From assembly GCF_000317535.1 (NCBI RefSeq), contig NC_019757.1, positions 4,987,501 to 5,051,500 of the forward strand: DNA of 64,000 nucleotides, read 5' to 3'. The position numbers were made by a program, and so were the translations under genes. Below, one piece after another: positions 9,550 to 17,525 of the stretch; the stretch's first letter is position 1, and each line of letters begins with the position of its first letter. The stretch is from Cylindrospermum stagnale PCC 7417. Its GTDB lineage: Bacteria > Cyanobacteriota > Cyanobacteriia > Cyanobacteriales > Nostocaceae. The notes under the pieces are model-generated. The model did no database searches. It had not been told where the DNA came from and was given only the letters and a program-made list of their open reading frames with translations.

Positions 9550-9636
9550 AAAATATCCAATCGGTAGGGACACAGCATTGCTGTGTCCCTACAAATCTAT
9601 GATTACTGGATAATTTATTTTTTGGTATTCCCTAAG
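9531..9636. repeat. MITE-like element with internal palindrome
   Basis: It begins TAAGGGACTTCCA at 9531 and ends GGTATTCCCTAA near 9635, imperfect inverted ends related to those at 750-877. Inside lies a perfect hairpin GTAGGGACACAGC (9564-9576), loop ATT, GCTGTGTCCCTAC (9580-9592). It fills the gap between DUF928 and the cyclase and overlaps the DUF928 stop codon. The hairpin could attenuate transcription between the two genes. Confidence 0.65.
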
Positions 9637-9642
9637 TAATTT

Positions 9643-11892
9643 ATGTGGAGTCAACTCAAACGAAAACTTTGGCAATGGCGCGGTATCTTCATCGCTGCTC
9701 CGAGTATGGGAGCATTTGTGCTGATATTGCGCTTAACTGGACTGCTGCAAATGTTGGAATTGGCAGCGCTGGATCAAATGTTTCTGCTGCGGTTTCCGGA
9801 AGCTGTTGACTCGCGCATTGTCATTGTGGAAATTAATGAATCAGATGTTCAAACACTGGGAAAAAGTGGACAGTGGCCGCTTCCTGATGGCATGCTGGCA
9901 AAAATTTTAGAGAATTTGAAACAACAAAAACCAAGCGCTATTGGTCTTGACCTTTATCGAGATTTACCAGTGCAACCTGGTCATCAGTCGTTAGTCAAAG
10001 TGTTTGAGTCTACACCAAATTTAATTGGTATCCAGAAAGTCGCCGAAAGTATCGATAGTTCTGCTGTTGCTCCACCTCCAGTGTTAAAAAAGCGGGGACA
10101 AGTTGGAGCCAATGATTTTCCGCTAGATGGCGATGGTAAAGTGCGGCGTAGCTTAATTTATTTAGCCGATAAAAATGGCGAAAATGTGTTTAGTTTTGCT
10201 TTTAAACTTGCCTATCTTTATCTCAATGAGCGAAATATTTCTGTTGGGCAAACAGAAGATTATTTAGTAAAAACAGGTGATGTAATTTTCCCATTATTTC
10301 AAGGGAATGATGGTGGTTATATCCGGGCTGAAGACCAAGGTTATCAGGTACTGCTAAATTATCGCAGTTCTATTCAGCGCTTTCAACGCATATCCGTGAT
10401 GGATGTGTTAGATAACCGCATTCCTAAAGACTTAGTACGTGGGCGGATTGTTTTGATTGGCCCCACATCTGAAAGTCTGAAAGACCTATTTTATACACCT
10501 TACAGTAGCACTATTTTAACAGCACCTAAACGGATGGCTGGAGTAACGATTCATGCCAATGCTATCAGCCAAATTATCAGCGCTACTTTAGATAATCGTT
10601 CTTTAATTAAGACTTGGAGTAAGCCCCAGGAATGGTTGTGGATTTTGAGTTGGTCATTGATTGGTGCAACCTTAATTTGGCAACAAAGATATAGTGGCAG
10701 TTCTAAGAAGCGATCGCTATTACCTATTGCGAGTATAATGCTTTCGGGGTGCTGTCTTGTAAGTGTTAGTTATCTGGCTTTTCTTACAGGTTGGTGGATT
10801 CCAGTAGTTCCACCATTAATAACATTAATTGGGTCGGCACTCGGTGTGACTGCTTATGTCGCGCACACAGCAGGGGAGATTCGTAAAACTTTTGGTCGTT
10901 ATCTAACTAAAGAAGTGGTCGCCAATTTGCTGGAAAATCCTGAAGGTCTTAAACTTGGCGGCGAACGCAAAAAAATTACCATGCTCACTTCGGATCTCCG
11001 AGGTTTTACAGCTACGGCTGAACGATTACTGGCTGAAGAAGCGATTAAAATTATTAACCTTTATCTGGGATATATGGCGGATGTGATTACCCAGTATCAA
11101 GGAACTATTGATGAGTTTATGGGCGATGGGATTTTAGTTTTGTTCGGCGCTCCGATTGCGAGAGAAAATGATGCCACTAGAGCCATTGCTTGCGCTGTCG
11201 CTATGCAGTTAGCAATGAAGTCTGTGAACGAAAAAATACAGCAACTGGGATTTCCACAATTGGAAATGGGCATTGGGATTAATACTGCTGAAGTGATAGT
11301 AGGTAATATTGGCTCTGATAAACGTACTAAATATGGGATTATCGGTCATCAAGTTAATTTGACTTATCGGATTGAATCTTATACTGTCGGCGGACAAATT
11401 TTTGTTTCGGAATCAACCATTAATGAAGCTGGTTCAATTGTCGAAATTATTGGACAAAGGGAGGTACAAGCAAAAGGGGTGAAGCTACCGATAACAATTT
11501 ATGATGTTGGGGGAATTGCTGGAAACTACAACCTTTATCTTCCTAAAGAAGAAGAAGAAGTGTTTTTTAACTTGCCGACAGCAATTTTGCTAAATTATAC
11601 GGTCTTGGATGGTAAGAATGTGGATGGCACCGTAATTAAGGGTAAGTTAGTTAAGCTTTCAGCCAAGGGAGCACAAATCTGCTCGGAATCGACTGCATCC
11701 GCTGTGGTTTTACAGCCACTAACTAACATTAAACTTAACTTTTTTATGTCTGAAAATGCGGAAGATAGCGAAGATATATATGGTAAAATTTTAGAAAAAC
11801 CAGATGAAACTGATAGTTTTTATATTCGCTTTACTAGCATTCCACCAACAGTGGAAGCAGAATTGAGCAGGATACGTTTATTGGAAAAATAA
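9643..11892 (+). CDS. CHASE2-domain adenylate/guanylate cyclase
   Basis: Membrane-bound class III nucleotide cyclase. A first helix (about 15-38) precedes an extracytoplasmic CHASE2 sensor domain (about 40-320). Three more helices follow (about 329-346, 360-384, 387-408). The cyclase domain (about 415-620) has both metal-binding aspartates visible, D451 in TSDLRGFT and D495 in FMGDGILVLFG. The last 100 residues resemble a PilZ-like beta-barrel, with low certainty. It would convert ATP (or GTP) to a cyclic nucleotide in response to an external cue. It lies between the two halves of the NHLM export locus, near a double cyclic-nucleotide-binding protein. I chose the ATG at 9643, which follows directly on the repeat; no clear Shine-Dalgarno is seen. 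Confidence 0.88.
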   Translation: MWSQLKRKLWQWRGIFIAAPSMGAFVLILRLTGLLQMLELAALDQMFLLRFPEAVDSRIVIVEINESDVQTLGKSGQWPLPDGMLAKILENLKQQKPSAIGLDLYRDLPVQPGHQSLVKVFESTPNLIGIQKVAESIDSSAVAPPPVLKKRGQVGANDFPLDGDGKVRRSLIYLADKNGENVFSFAFKLAYLYLNERNISVGQTEDYLVKTGDVIFPLFQGNDGGYIRAEDQGYQVLLNYRSSIQRFQRISVMDVLDNRIPKDLVRGRIVLIGPTSESLKDLFYTPYSSTILTAPKRMAGVTIHANAISQIISATLDNRSLIKTWSKPQEWLWILSWSLIGATLIWQQRYSGSSKKRSLLPIASIMLSGCCLVSVSYLAFLTGWWIPVVPPLITLIGSALGVTAYVAHTAGEIRKTFGRYLTKEVVANLLENPEGLKLGGERKKITMLTSDLRGFTATAERLLAEEAIKIINLYLGYMADVITQYQGTIDEFMGDGILVLFGAPIARENDATRAIACAVAMQLAMKSVNEKIQQLGFPQLEMGIGINTAEVIVGNIGSDKRTKYGIIGHQVNLTYRIESYTVGGQIFVSESTINEAGSIVEIIGQREVQAKGVKLPITIYDVGGIAGNYNLYLPKEEEEVFFNLPTAILLNYTVLDGKNVDGTVIKGKLVKLSAKGAQICSESTASAVVLQPLTNIKLNFFMSENAEDSEDIYGKILEKPDETDSFYIRFTSIPPTVEAELSRIRLLEK

Positions 11893-11928
11893 GTTAGATA
11901 AGTTTGCCAAAAAGTAGACTTTAGGCTG

Positions 11929-12082
11929 AGAGGATGTTTGAAAAGTATCAAAATTGATCGAGATCCCCCCAAACCCCCTTAAAAAGGGGGGCAATAAACT
12001 CTTAAAGTCCCCCTTAAAAAGGGGGATTGAGGGGGATCTACGAGTGTTATATTTATCACAAACAACTTTTCAAACATCCTCT
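11929..12082. repeat. MITE with 18-bp perfect terminal inverted repeats
   Basis: The left end AGAGGATGTTTGAAAAGT (11929-11946) is the exact reverse complement of 12065-12082. The interior carries CCCCTTAAAAAGGGGG-type hairpins and the words ATTGATCGAGATCCCCCC and ATCTACGAGTG. The same words recur in a diverged copy at about 40136-40333. It lies between the cyclase and the second NHLM ABC transporter. A small ORF through it (11954-12205) is repeat sequence, not a gene. Confidence 0.85.
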
Positions 12083-12201
12083 GAGGTTAGCTGTCAAAGA
12101 TGTTTAAGTTATTTTTGCCTCACAACCTTAAACAGAAAGCTTAATTTATATCAAAATTTTATTGATATTTTGTTACACAACCGTTGCGAAAATAAACCCA
12201 G

Positions 12202-14886
12202 ATGAGAGATTCCCAGTTACGGCTCGAAGGTAGCCAGTCCTTAATATTGGACGATCCACAAATAGGTTGGCGGATTGAGTCGGGTGCGATCGCACTATTT
12301 GTCGTTCCCAGTAAACTAGGGATTGAGGAGTCACGGCGTTATCTATTCACTGTGGAAGCTGGGGAAGCGCTGTTCGGGATCGCAGGGACTTTAACCTCGG
12401 AGGGCAATTTCTATCAAATCCTGGCAGTAGCGATGGCAGAAACGGTGCTGTTGCAGCTAACGCCCCAAGACTGTGAGCAATGGATGAGTGTGGGCAAAGA
12501 TGAGGCAGAAAAACTGCTAGCGTCGGTTCGGACTTGGTGTGCACATATCTGTGATCATCATCTAGTCATCCCACCAGTTATCTTCAATCCTGACAAAATT
12601 CAAACTTGGGAAAGCATCCAAACTATACTGAGTGAACTTCACAGGGATTTTATTGCAGTTCTGGCTCAACGGCAACAGGAAGAATTAGCAGCGAAATTGA
12701 CTCAATTTCAAGAACGGGAAAAACTCAACCGTCAGGTAACAGTGAGTGCCTTGGGAGCCTTGGCATCAGTTCTGAAGCCAAAGCAAGCTGAATTGATCGA
12801 GGAAGGTACATCTCTGCTGATGGCAGCAGGAGCCGTGGGGCGGGCGTTAGGAATTAAGATCCAACCGCCGGCGCGTTCAGAAGATATGCAGCGGATTAAA
12901 GAACCACTGGAAGCGATCGCACGAGCATCCCGAATTCGCATCCGACGGGTGTTGCTGAATGACCAATGGTGGAAAAAAGATTGTGGCCCCCTACTGGCAT
13001 ACATTAATGCTGATAACCGTCCTGTGGCAGTGCTACCAGTAGCAGCAGACAAGTACGAAATATTTGACCCAGAGAATCATGCTCGCATCCCAATTAGCGA
13101 TCGCACTGCGAGGATGCTGGCTCCCAGTGCCTACATGTTCTATCGCCCCCTACCAGATAAATACTTAAAAGTTCTTGATTTCTTACAATTTGCCGTACAT
13201 GGGCAGATTAGAGAACTAATAATCATCCTGCTGACAGGTGTCGTCGCTGCTCTGTTAGGGATGTTAGTTCCCCAAGCAACTGCCATCTTAATCGATTCAG
13301 CCATTCCTGATGCCGACCGAAGCTTATTAACGCAGATCGGATTTGGTCTATTAGCAACTAGTTTTGGCACAATGGTTTTTGAACTAGCTCAAGGGTTTGC
13401 CCTGCTGAGATTAGAAAGCAAAACCAGCACCGACACCCAAGCAGCACTATGGGATAGATTGTTAAACCTCAAAGTCTCCTTCTTTCGAGAATATTCCATT
13501 GGAGACTTACAATCTCGTGTCTCTGCCATCACTCAGATTCGCCAGAAACTCAGCGATACTGTACTGCGGACAATTTTCACCAGCTTTTTCTCCCTCCTCA
13601 ACCTAGGACTGTTATTTTTCTACAATTCAATGCTGGCTTTAGTTGCTCTAGCAGTAGCAACACTGACCATCATCATCACCACCGTCTCCGGCGTGTTTAC
13701 CCGCCAGAAAATGCGTCCATTAGAAGAATTAGAAGGAGATATTTTCGGACTCACCGTGCAGATGATTGATGGAGTATCTAAACTGCGAGTCACCGGTGCA
13801 GAAGACAGGGCATTTGCCCATTGGGCAAAAAAGTACAGTCGGCAACTAAAACTCAAGCTGAGTACAGAGTTGATTGAAGACGTATTAGCTGTATTTAATA
13901 CAATGATGCCAACCGTCAGCTCGATCATGATTTTTTGCGTTGCCGTATTCTTGATTTCCCAAACTCAAGTTCCGGGAAAAACAGGATTATCTACAGGCAC
14001 ATTCCTCGGATTTAATACAGCATTTGTGATCTTTATCAGCGGCGCCACGAAGCTGAGTAATACTCTAGTCAACATTGCAGACATCAGCATTCTCTGGGAA
14101 CGGGCCAAGCCGATTCTTGATGCTCAACCAGAAATCGACCTCAGCAAAACCGATCCTGGGCGGTTAAGGGGTCAAGTCAAAATCGAGCACATCACATTTC
14201 GTTATCGGGCAAATGGTGTCTTGAATTTAGATGATGTAACAATTCAGGCAGAACCAGGAGAATTTATTGCCTTAGTCGGGCCATCTGGCAGCGGGAAATC
14301 AACAATTATTCGCCTATTATTGGGGTTTGAAACTCCAGAAAATGGCTCTGTATACTATGATGGTCAAGACTTATCAGGAATAGATATCTCGGCAGTCCGC
14401 CGACAAATTGGTGTTGTATTGCAAAACGGTCGAATTAATAGCGCCTCGATTTATGACAATATTGCTAGCGGTGCATTGGTGACAATGGACGAAGCTTGGA
14501 AAGCTGCACAGCGGGCTGGATTTGCCGATGATATTCAATCAATGCCGATGGAGATGCATACAGTCATTTCTGAAGGAGGTTCAAACCTTTCTGGTGGACA
14601 AAGACAACGACTGTTAATCGCCCGTGCTTTAGTATTAAATCCGAGAATCCTGATTTTTGATGAAGCTACTAGCGCTTTAGATAATCGCACCCAAGCGATA
14701 GTTAGTGAAAGCTTAGATGAGTTGCAGGTAACACGGATAGTTATTGCCCATCGCCTCAGCACCATTCGCAACGCTGACCGAATTTATGTGCTGGAAGCAG
14801 GTCGAATTGTCCAGCAGGGTAAGTTTGATCAGTTAGTGAATCGGCATGGTTTATTTGCTACGCTCATGGCGCGGCAAATGGGATAA
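12202..14886 (+). CDS. NHLM-type ABC transporter, permease/ATPase without peptidase
   Basis: An 894-residue half-transporter. The N-terminal about 300 residues contain no C39 peptidase; the first 100 look like a cyclic-nucleotide-binding or cupin-like fold (ESGAIALFVVPSK... FTVEAGEALFGIAGT) followed by a helical linker. The membrane domain spans about 325-600. The ATPase has Walker A GPSGSGKST (693-701), signature LSGGQ (S797), Walker B ending D820/E821 and H-loop H850. This architecture matches the second exporter subunit of NHLM bacteriocin systems, thought to act with the C39 exporter and the HlyD adaptor. It is on the plus strand behind the cyclase and a MITE, so co-transcription with the cyclase is possible but interrupted by a repeat. 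Confidence 0.87.
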   Translation: MRDSQLRLEGSQSLILDDPQIGWRIESGAIALFVVPSKLGIEESRRYLFTVEAGEALFGIAGTLTSEGNFYQILAVAMAETVLLQLTPQDCEQWMSVGKDEAEKLLASVRTWCAHICDHHLVIPPVIFNPDKIQTWESIQTILSELHRDFIAVLAQRQQEELAAKLTQFQEREKLNRQVTVSALGALASVLKPKQAELIEEGTSLLMAAGAVGRALGIKIQPPARSEDMQRIKEPLEAIARASRIRIRRVLLNDQWWKKDCGPLLAYINADNRPVAVLPVAADKYEIFDPENHARIPISDRTARMLAPSAYMFYRPLPDKYLKVLDFLQFAVHGQIRELIIILLTGVVAALLGMLVPQATAILIDSAIPDADRSLLTQIGFGLLATSFGTMVFELAQGFALLRLESKTSTDTQAALWDRLLNLKVSFFREYSIGDLQSRVSAITQIRQKLSDTVLRTIFTSFFSLLNLGLLFFYNSMLALVALAVATLTIIITTVSGVFTRQKMRPLEELEGDIFGLTVQMIDGVSKLRVTGAEDRAFAHWAKKYSRQLKLKLSTELIEDVLAVFNTMMPTVSSIMIFCVAVFLISQTQVPGKTGLSTGTFLGFNTAFVIFISGATKLSNTLVNIADISILWERAKPILDAQPEIDLSKTDPGRLRGQVKIEHITFRYRANGVLNLDDVTIQAEPGEFIALVGPSGSGKSTIIRLLLGFETPENGSVYYDGQDLSGIDISAVRRQIGVVLQNGRINSASIYDNIASGALVTMDEAWKAAQRAGFADDIQSMPMEMHTVISEGGSNLSGGQRQRLLIARALVLNPRILIFDEATSALDNRTQAIVSESLDELQVTRIVIAHRLSTIRNADRIYVLEAGRIVQQGKFDQLVNRHGLFATLMARQMG

Positions 14887-14953
14887 GGACTTCCAGATTT
14901 TTTCCGGGGAGAATCTACCTTAAAGAACTATCTCTGTAGTAGGCAAAAGACGT

Positions 14954-17347
14954 TCAAACTAGACGCTGGTTAGGTGAAAGTTGGCTCTCAAAGCGGCTAT
15001 AAACAATTTGAGTAGGATACCAAGAAGAAAACCAGTACATATCTTGAATAACTTTGTCAGCGCTCTGAGTATCTGCCAACTCAAAGTGAACTAAAGCTAA
15101 ATTATTTAATCCGACCGCTTCTCGTCCGTCTTGGAACCAGGGATATTTCCAGAACATTAGACACTGTAGCGATCGCCATTTGTCGTTTTTTGCTTTTTGT
15201 CGGGGAGTCATTAGCCACGGTACATTGGCGCCAAAATCAGGAGTACGAGCGCTTTGTCGAGGAATCCACTCCAGCGCACAATTCCAGTCGGGGTTAACTT
15301 GCGGCTGACGGCGGCGGGATTGTCTCCTTGAAACCTCTACCATATTAGGTGGATGAGACCAGCCGAGCCAACGGCGCACTTTTTCTCTTAAAAGCCAGTC
15401 TTTCAGTCTTGTATGGACGAGTCGAGTCAAAGTCTCTTCATTTTTTAATGCACTAGCAGTTAACTGCACTAAGACAGATTTGGCTTCAGAATCTGGAGAC
15501 GTACTAGCATGAGACATGCGGACAACAGAACCGTAGTGAATATCGCCTGAGAGGACAACGACTTGTTGGCGTTGCTCAAACAAAGTATTGATAAATTGCG
15601 CCAATGCTTCAGAATGAACGTTCCAAGAATCTCCCACATCCGTAGAAAACACTTGATCGCGCTGCAACTGCCAGTGGTGAATCTGATCAATTATTTGCAA
15701 GCCAAATAGATTTGTCGGTGCAATCACCAATGTCGCTGGAATCTGAGATTGTTGTAGAGGCTGGGAGAGTTGGCGCTCGAAAGCTTGCGGGCATAGTAGC
15801 ATTGGTGGCGCAGTTGGTTTTTGATCAGCAGGGTAGCCCCGCCATGTGCGCGTATCTAAAACAATCACTTCATGGCAATAGCAGCGTACCGTATAATGCC
15901 AAGTGAGTGCCTCAGGGTGTCGAGCTAGCACCAAAACGGGTCCGTCTTCAACAAACTCAGGTAGTCCAGTGAGTGGGTTGTTGGCTGGCATTCCTACATA
16001 GTTAGCGATCGCATTACAAGCCTCGGTCTGCATTCCTTGAGAATTAGACCAGTCCTCAGCAGCCGCCAATAATTTTTCACCAGGTTTACCAGCTTCAAAT
16101 TGCCCCGGCGTATTGCCCCACGCCTGAAAAACTGCATAAGCTAACAGCGCATTTTGTACAGTTCGTCGCCCCAAAGGTCGCCCCAGTACTCGTAGACACC
16201 AAGCCTGGTTGAGGTTCCAATCATCACTGACATCATGGTCATCAAAGATGGTGTACATAGGAATATTGGCGAGGGCGCGCCGCACTTTCCAGAGGGTGTG
16301 AATAAATTGCCGCATCTCCCCAACTTCTCGATCCCACCGCCGACTTGCTTTGCGAGTATTCATCATTTCCCGTCCCTTAGCCCAAGTGGTTGGCCAACAG
16401 ACTGGCGACCAAGCTAAAAGGTAAGATGCATAATACTCGCCAAGTCCCAAAAGATGACTGTTAACCTTAGCGCGTTTATTTTGTAATCCTGCCGTGAAGC
16501 CAGCTTGGTTAGTTGCAATCTCAGCCCGATGTCCGGGAGGCAGCTGCTTTGGCGTGTAATAAGCGACATCTGAAGCTTGAGTCTGAGCCACCGGTAACTG
16601 TTCTTCCCAGCCCAGCAGCGCATCACCTAAGTTACTGCACACCCACAATAACGGGTCGGCAACATCATCTCCATAAATCTGGTCACCAGTGAGAAAAAGT
16701 TGTTGGGGACGTTGTTTTGGCTGGTTTGCAGTATTCTCGATTAAGCAGTCGAGGATGGGCAGCGCATCGAACCCATCACCGTGGGGTTTGCGACAGGAAC
16801 CATGCACAATTCGCAAATCTTCGAGACGGCGCGCCGGCAGGACAAATGTTGGTTTTTGATGTTCAAAATAGCTGATGTTGACAGTGGTGAAACGGCTTGA
16901 ACACAAGGCTTGGGACAACGTTTGCTGAATTTGGGAGGTCTGGTCAGTGAACTGGAGGTCGTAGGCATAGATGCGATCGCCTTTGGCGGGGCGTAGCCCA
17001 TCGCCTTTGGCGGGGCGTAGCCCATCGCCTTTGGCGGGGCGTAGCCCATCGCTTCCAGCGGGCGTTTCGCCATCGCCACTCAAGTGATCTTTACCCGTAG
17101 ACCGAGCCGTTACCGCCACAATATGAAGCGATTTTCCCAAGGCAACAGTAGAGCGTCTTCCCGCCAACAAACAATTTCCTAACACCGTACCGTCATTTGT
17201 TGTCTCGTAAACCTTGAGTTTTACCTGGCAAGGCTGTTTGAGTGCCACCCAGACCGTAACTGATTCGGGTTCCGTATGTTGTAACATTGGCCCCGCCAAA
17301 ATCAGCGGCAGGTTGTTTAAAAATTCGTCCCCAGATTGATAGTTCAT
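14954..17347 (-). CDS. PhoD-like metallophosphatase with in-frame repeat insertion
   Basis: Calcineurin-like phosphoesterase of the PhoD/PhoD-like group, expected to hydrolyse phosphodiesters or monoesters with bound metals. Visible motifs are VHGSCRKPHGDG, TGDQIYGDD, IFDDHDVSDDWN and VLSGDIHYGS, the family's metal-site blocks. I take the ATG at 17347 (MNYQSGDEFLNNLPLILAGPML) because it begins just before the conserved N-terminal strand. An upstream ATG at 17389 would add 14 hydrophobic residues and cannot be excluded. About residues 98-125 contain three copies of the octapeptide DGLRPAKG, encoded by a 24-bp DNA repeat (16978-17049), so this loop was inserted rather than inherited. The gene is convergent with the NHLM ABC gene. 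Confidence 0.8.
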   Translation of the reverse strand: MNYQSGDEFLNNLPLILAGPMLQHTEPESVTVWVALKQPCQVKLKVYETTNDGTVLGNCLLAGRRSTVALGKSLHIVAVTARSTGKDHLSGDGETPAGSDGLRPAKGDGLRPAKGDGLRPAKGDRIYAYDLQFTDQTSQIQQTLSQALCSSRFTTVNISYFEHQKPTFVLPARRLEDLRIVHGSCRKPHGDGFDALPILDCLIENTANQPKQRPQQLFLTGDQIYGDDVADPLLWVCSNLGDALLGWEEQLPVAQTQASDVAYYTPKQLPPGHRAEIATNQAGFTAGLQNKRAKVNSHLLGLGEYYASYLLAWSPVCWPTTWAKGREMMNTRKASRRWDREVGEMRQFIHTLWKVRRALANIPMYTIFDDHDVSDDWNLNQAWCLRVLGRPLGRRTVQNALLAYAVFQAWGNTPGQFEAGKPGEKLLAAAEDWSNSQGMQTEACNAIANYVGMPANNPLTGLPEFVEDGPVLVLARHPEALTWHYTVRCYCHEVIVLDTRTWRGYPADQKPTAPPMLLCPQAFERQLSQPLQQSQIPATLVIAPTNLFGLQIIDQIHHWQLQRDQVFSTDVGDSWNVHSEALAQFINTLFEQRQQVVVLSGDIHYGSVVRMSHASTSPDSEAKSVLVQLTASALKNEETLTRLVHTRLKDWLLREKVRRWLGWSHPPNMVEVSRRQSRRRQPQVNPDWNCALEWIPRQSARTPDFGANVPWLMTPRQKAKNDKWRSLQCLMFWKYPWFQDGREAVGLNNLALVHFELADTQSADKVIQDMYWFSSWYPTQIVYSRFESQLSPNQRLV
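16978..17077. repeat. Intragenic 24-bp repeat x3 plus a related unit
   Basis: Three direct identical copies of a 24-bp unit, CGCCTTTGGCGGGGCG followed by TAGCCCAT (16978-17001, 17002-17025, 17026-17049). A related unit follows at 17050-17077. It is bounded by a HIP1 GCGATCGC. The 24-bp length preserves the phosphatase reading frame. The related unit reappears as the reverse complement at 43185-43216. Confidence 0.93.
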
Positions 17348-17525
17348 TGCAAACCACACCAACTGTCTAATAAATAACAGTATGATCAAAAACCAGATTC
17401 CTGATCTTGTTCACAAAAGATGTTATGGCACGCGGTGAAGCGCACCATTTGGTAATCAGCGCATTTGCTTAAAAATCAAAACACTCTACCAGGGGACGCG
17501 CGGAAACTTACGAGACGCTTTGCCT

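Noticed and set aside
9564-9592. Intrinsic terminator of the DUF928 gene
   Set aside because: The hairpin is strong but has no T-run and belongs to a dispersed repeat, so I list it as a repeat only.
11954-12205. 83-codon ORF between the cyclase and the ABC gene
   Set aside because: It runs through the MITE with its CCCCTTAAAAAGGGG hairpins and has no coding character.
16741-17079. 112-codon ORF containing MGYAPPKA repeats
   Set aside because: It is a shadow of the phosphatase gene in another frame; the repeat arises from the 24-bp DNA unit.
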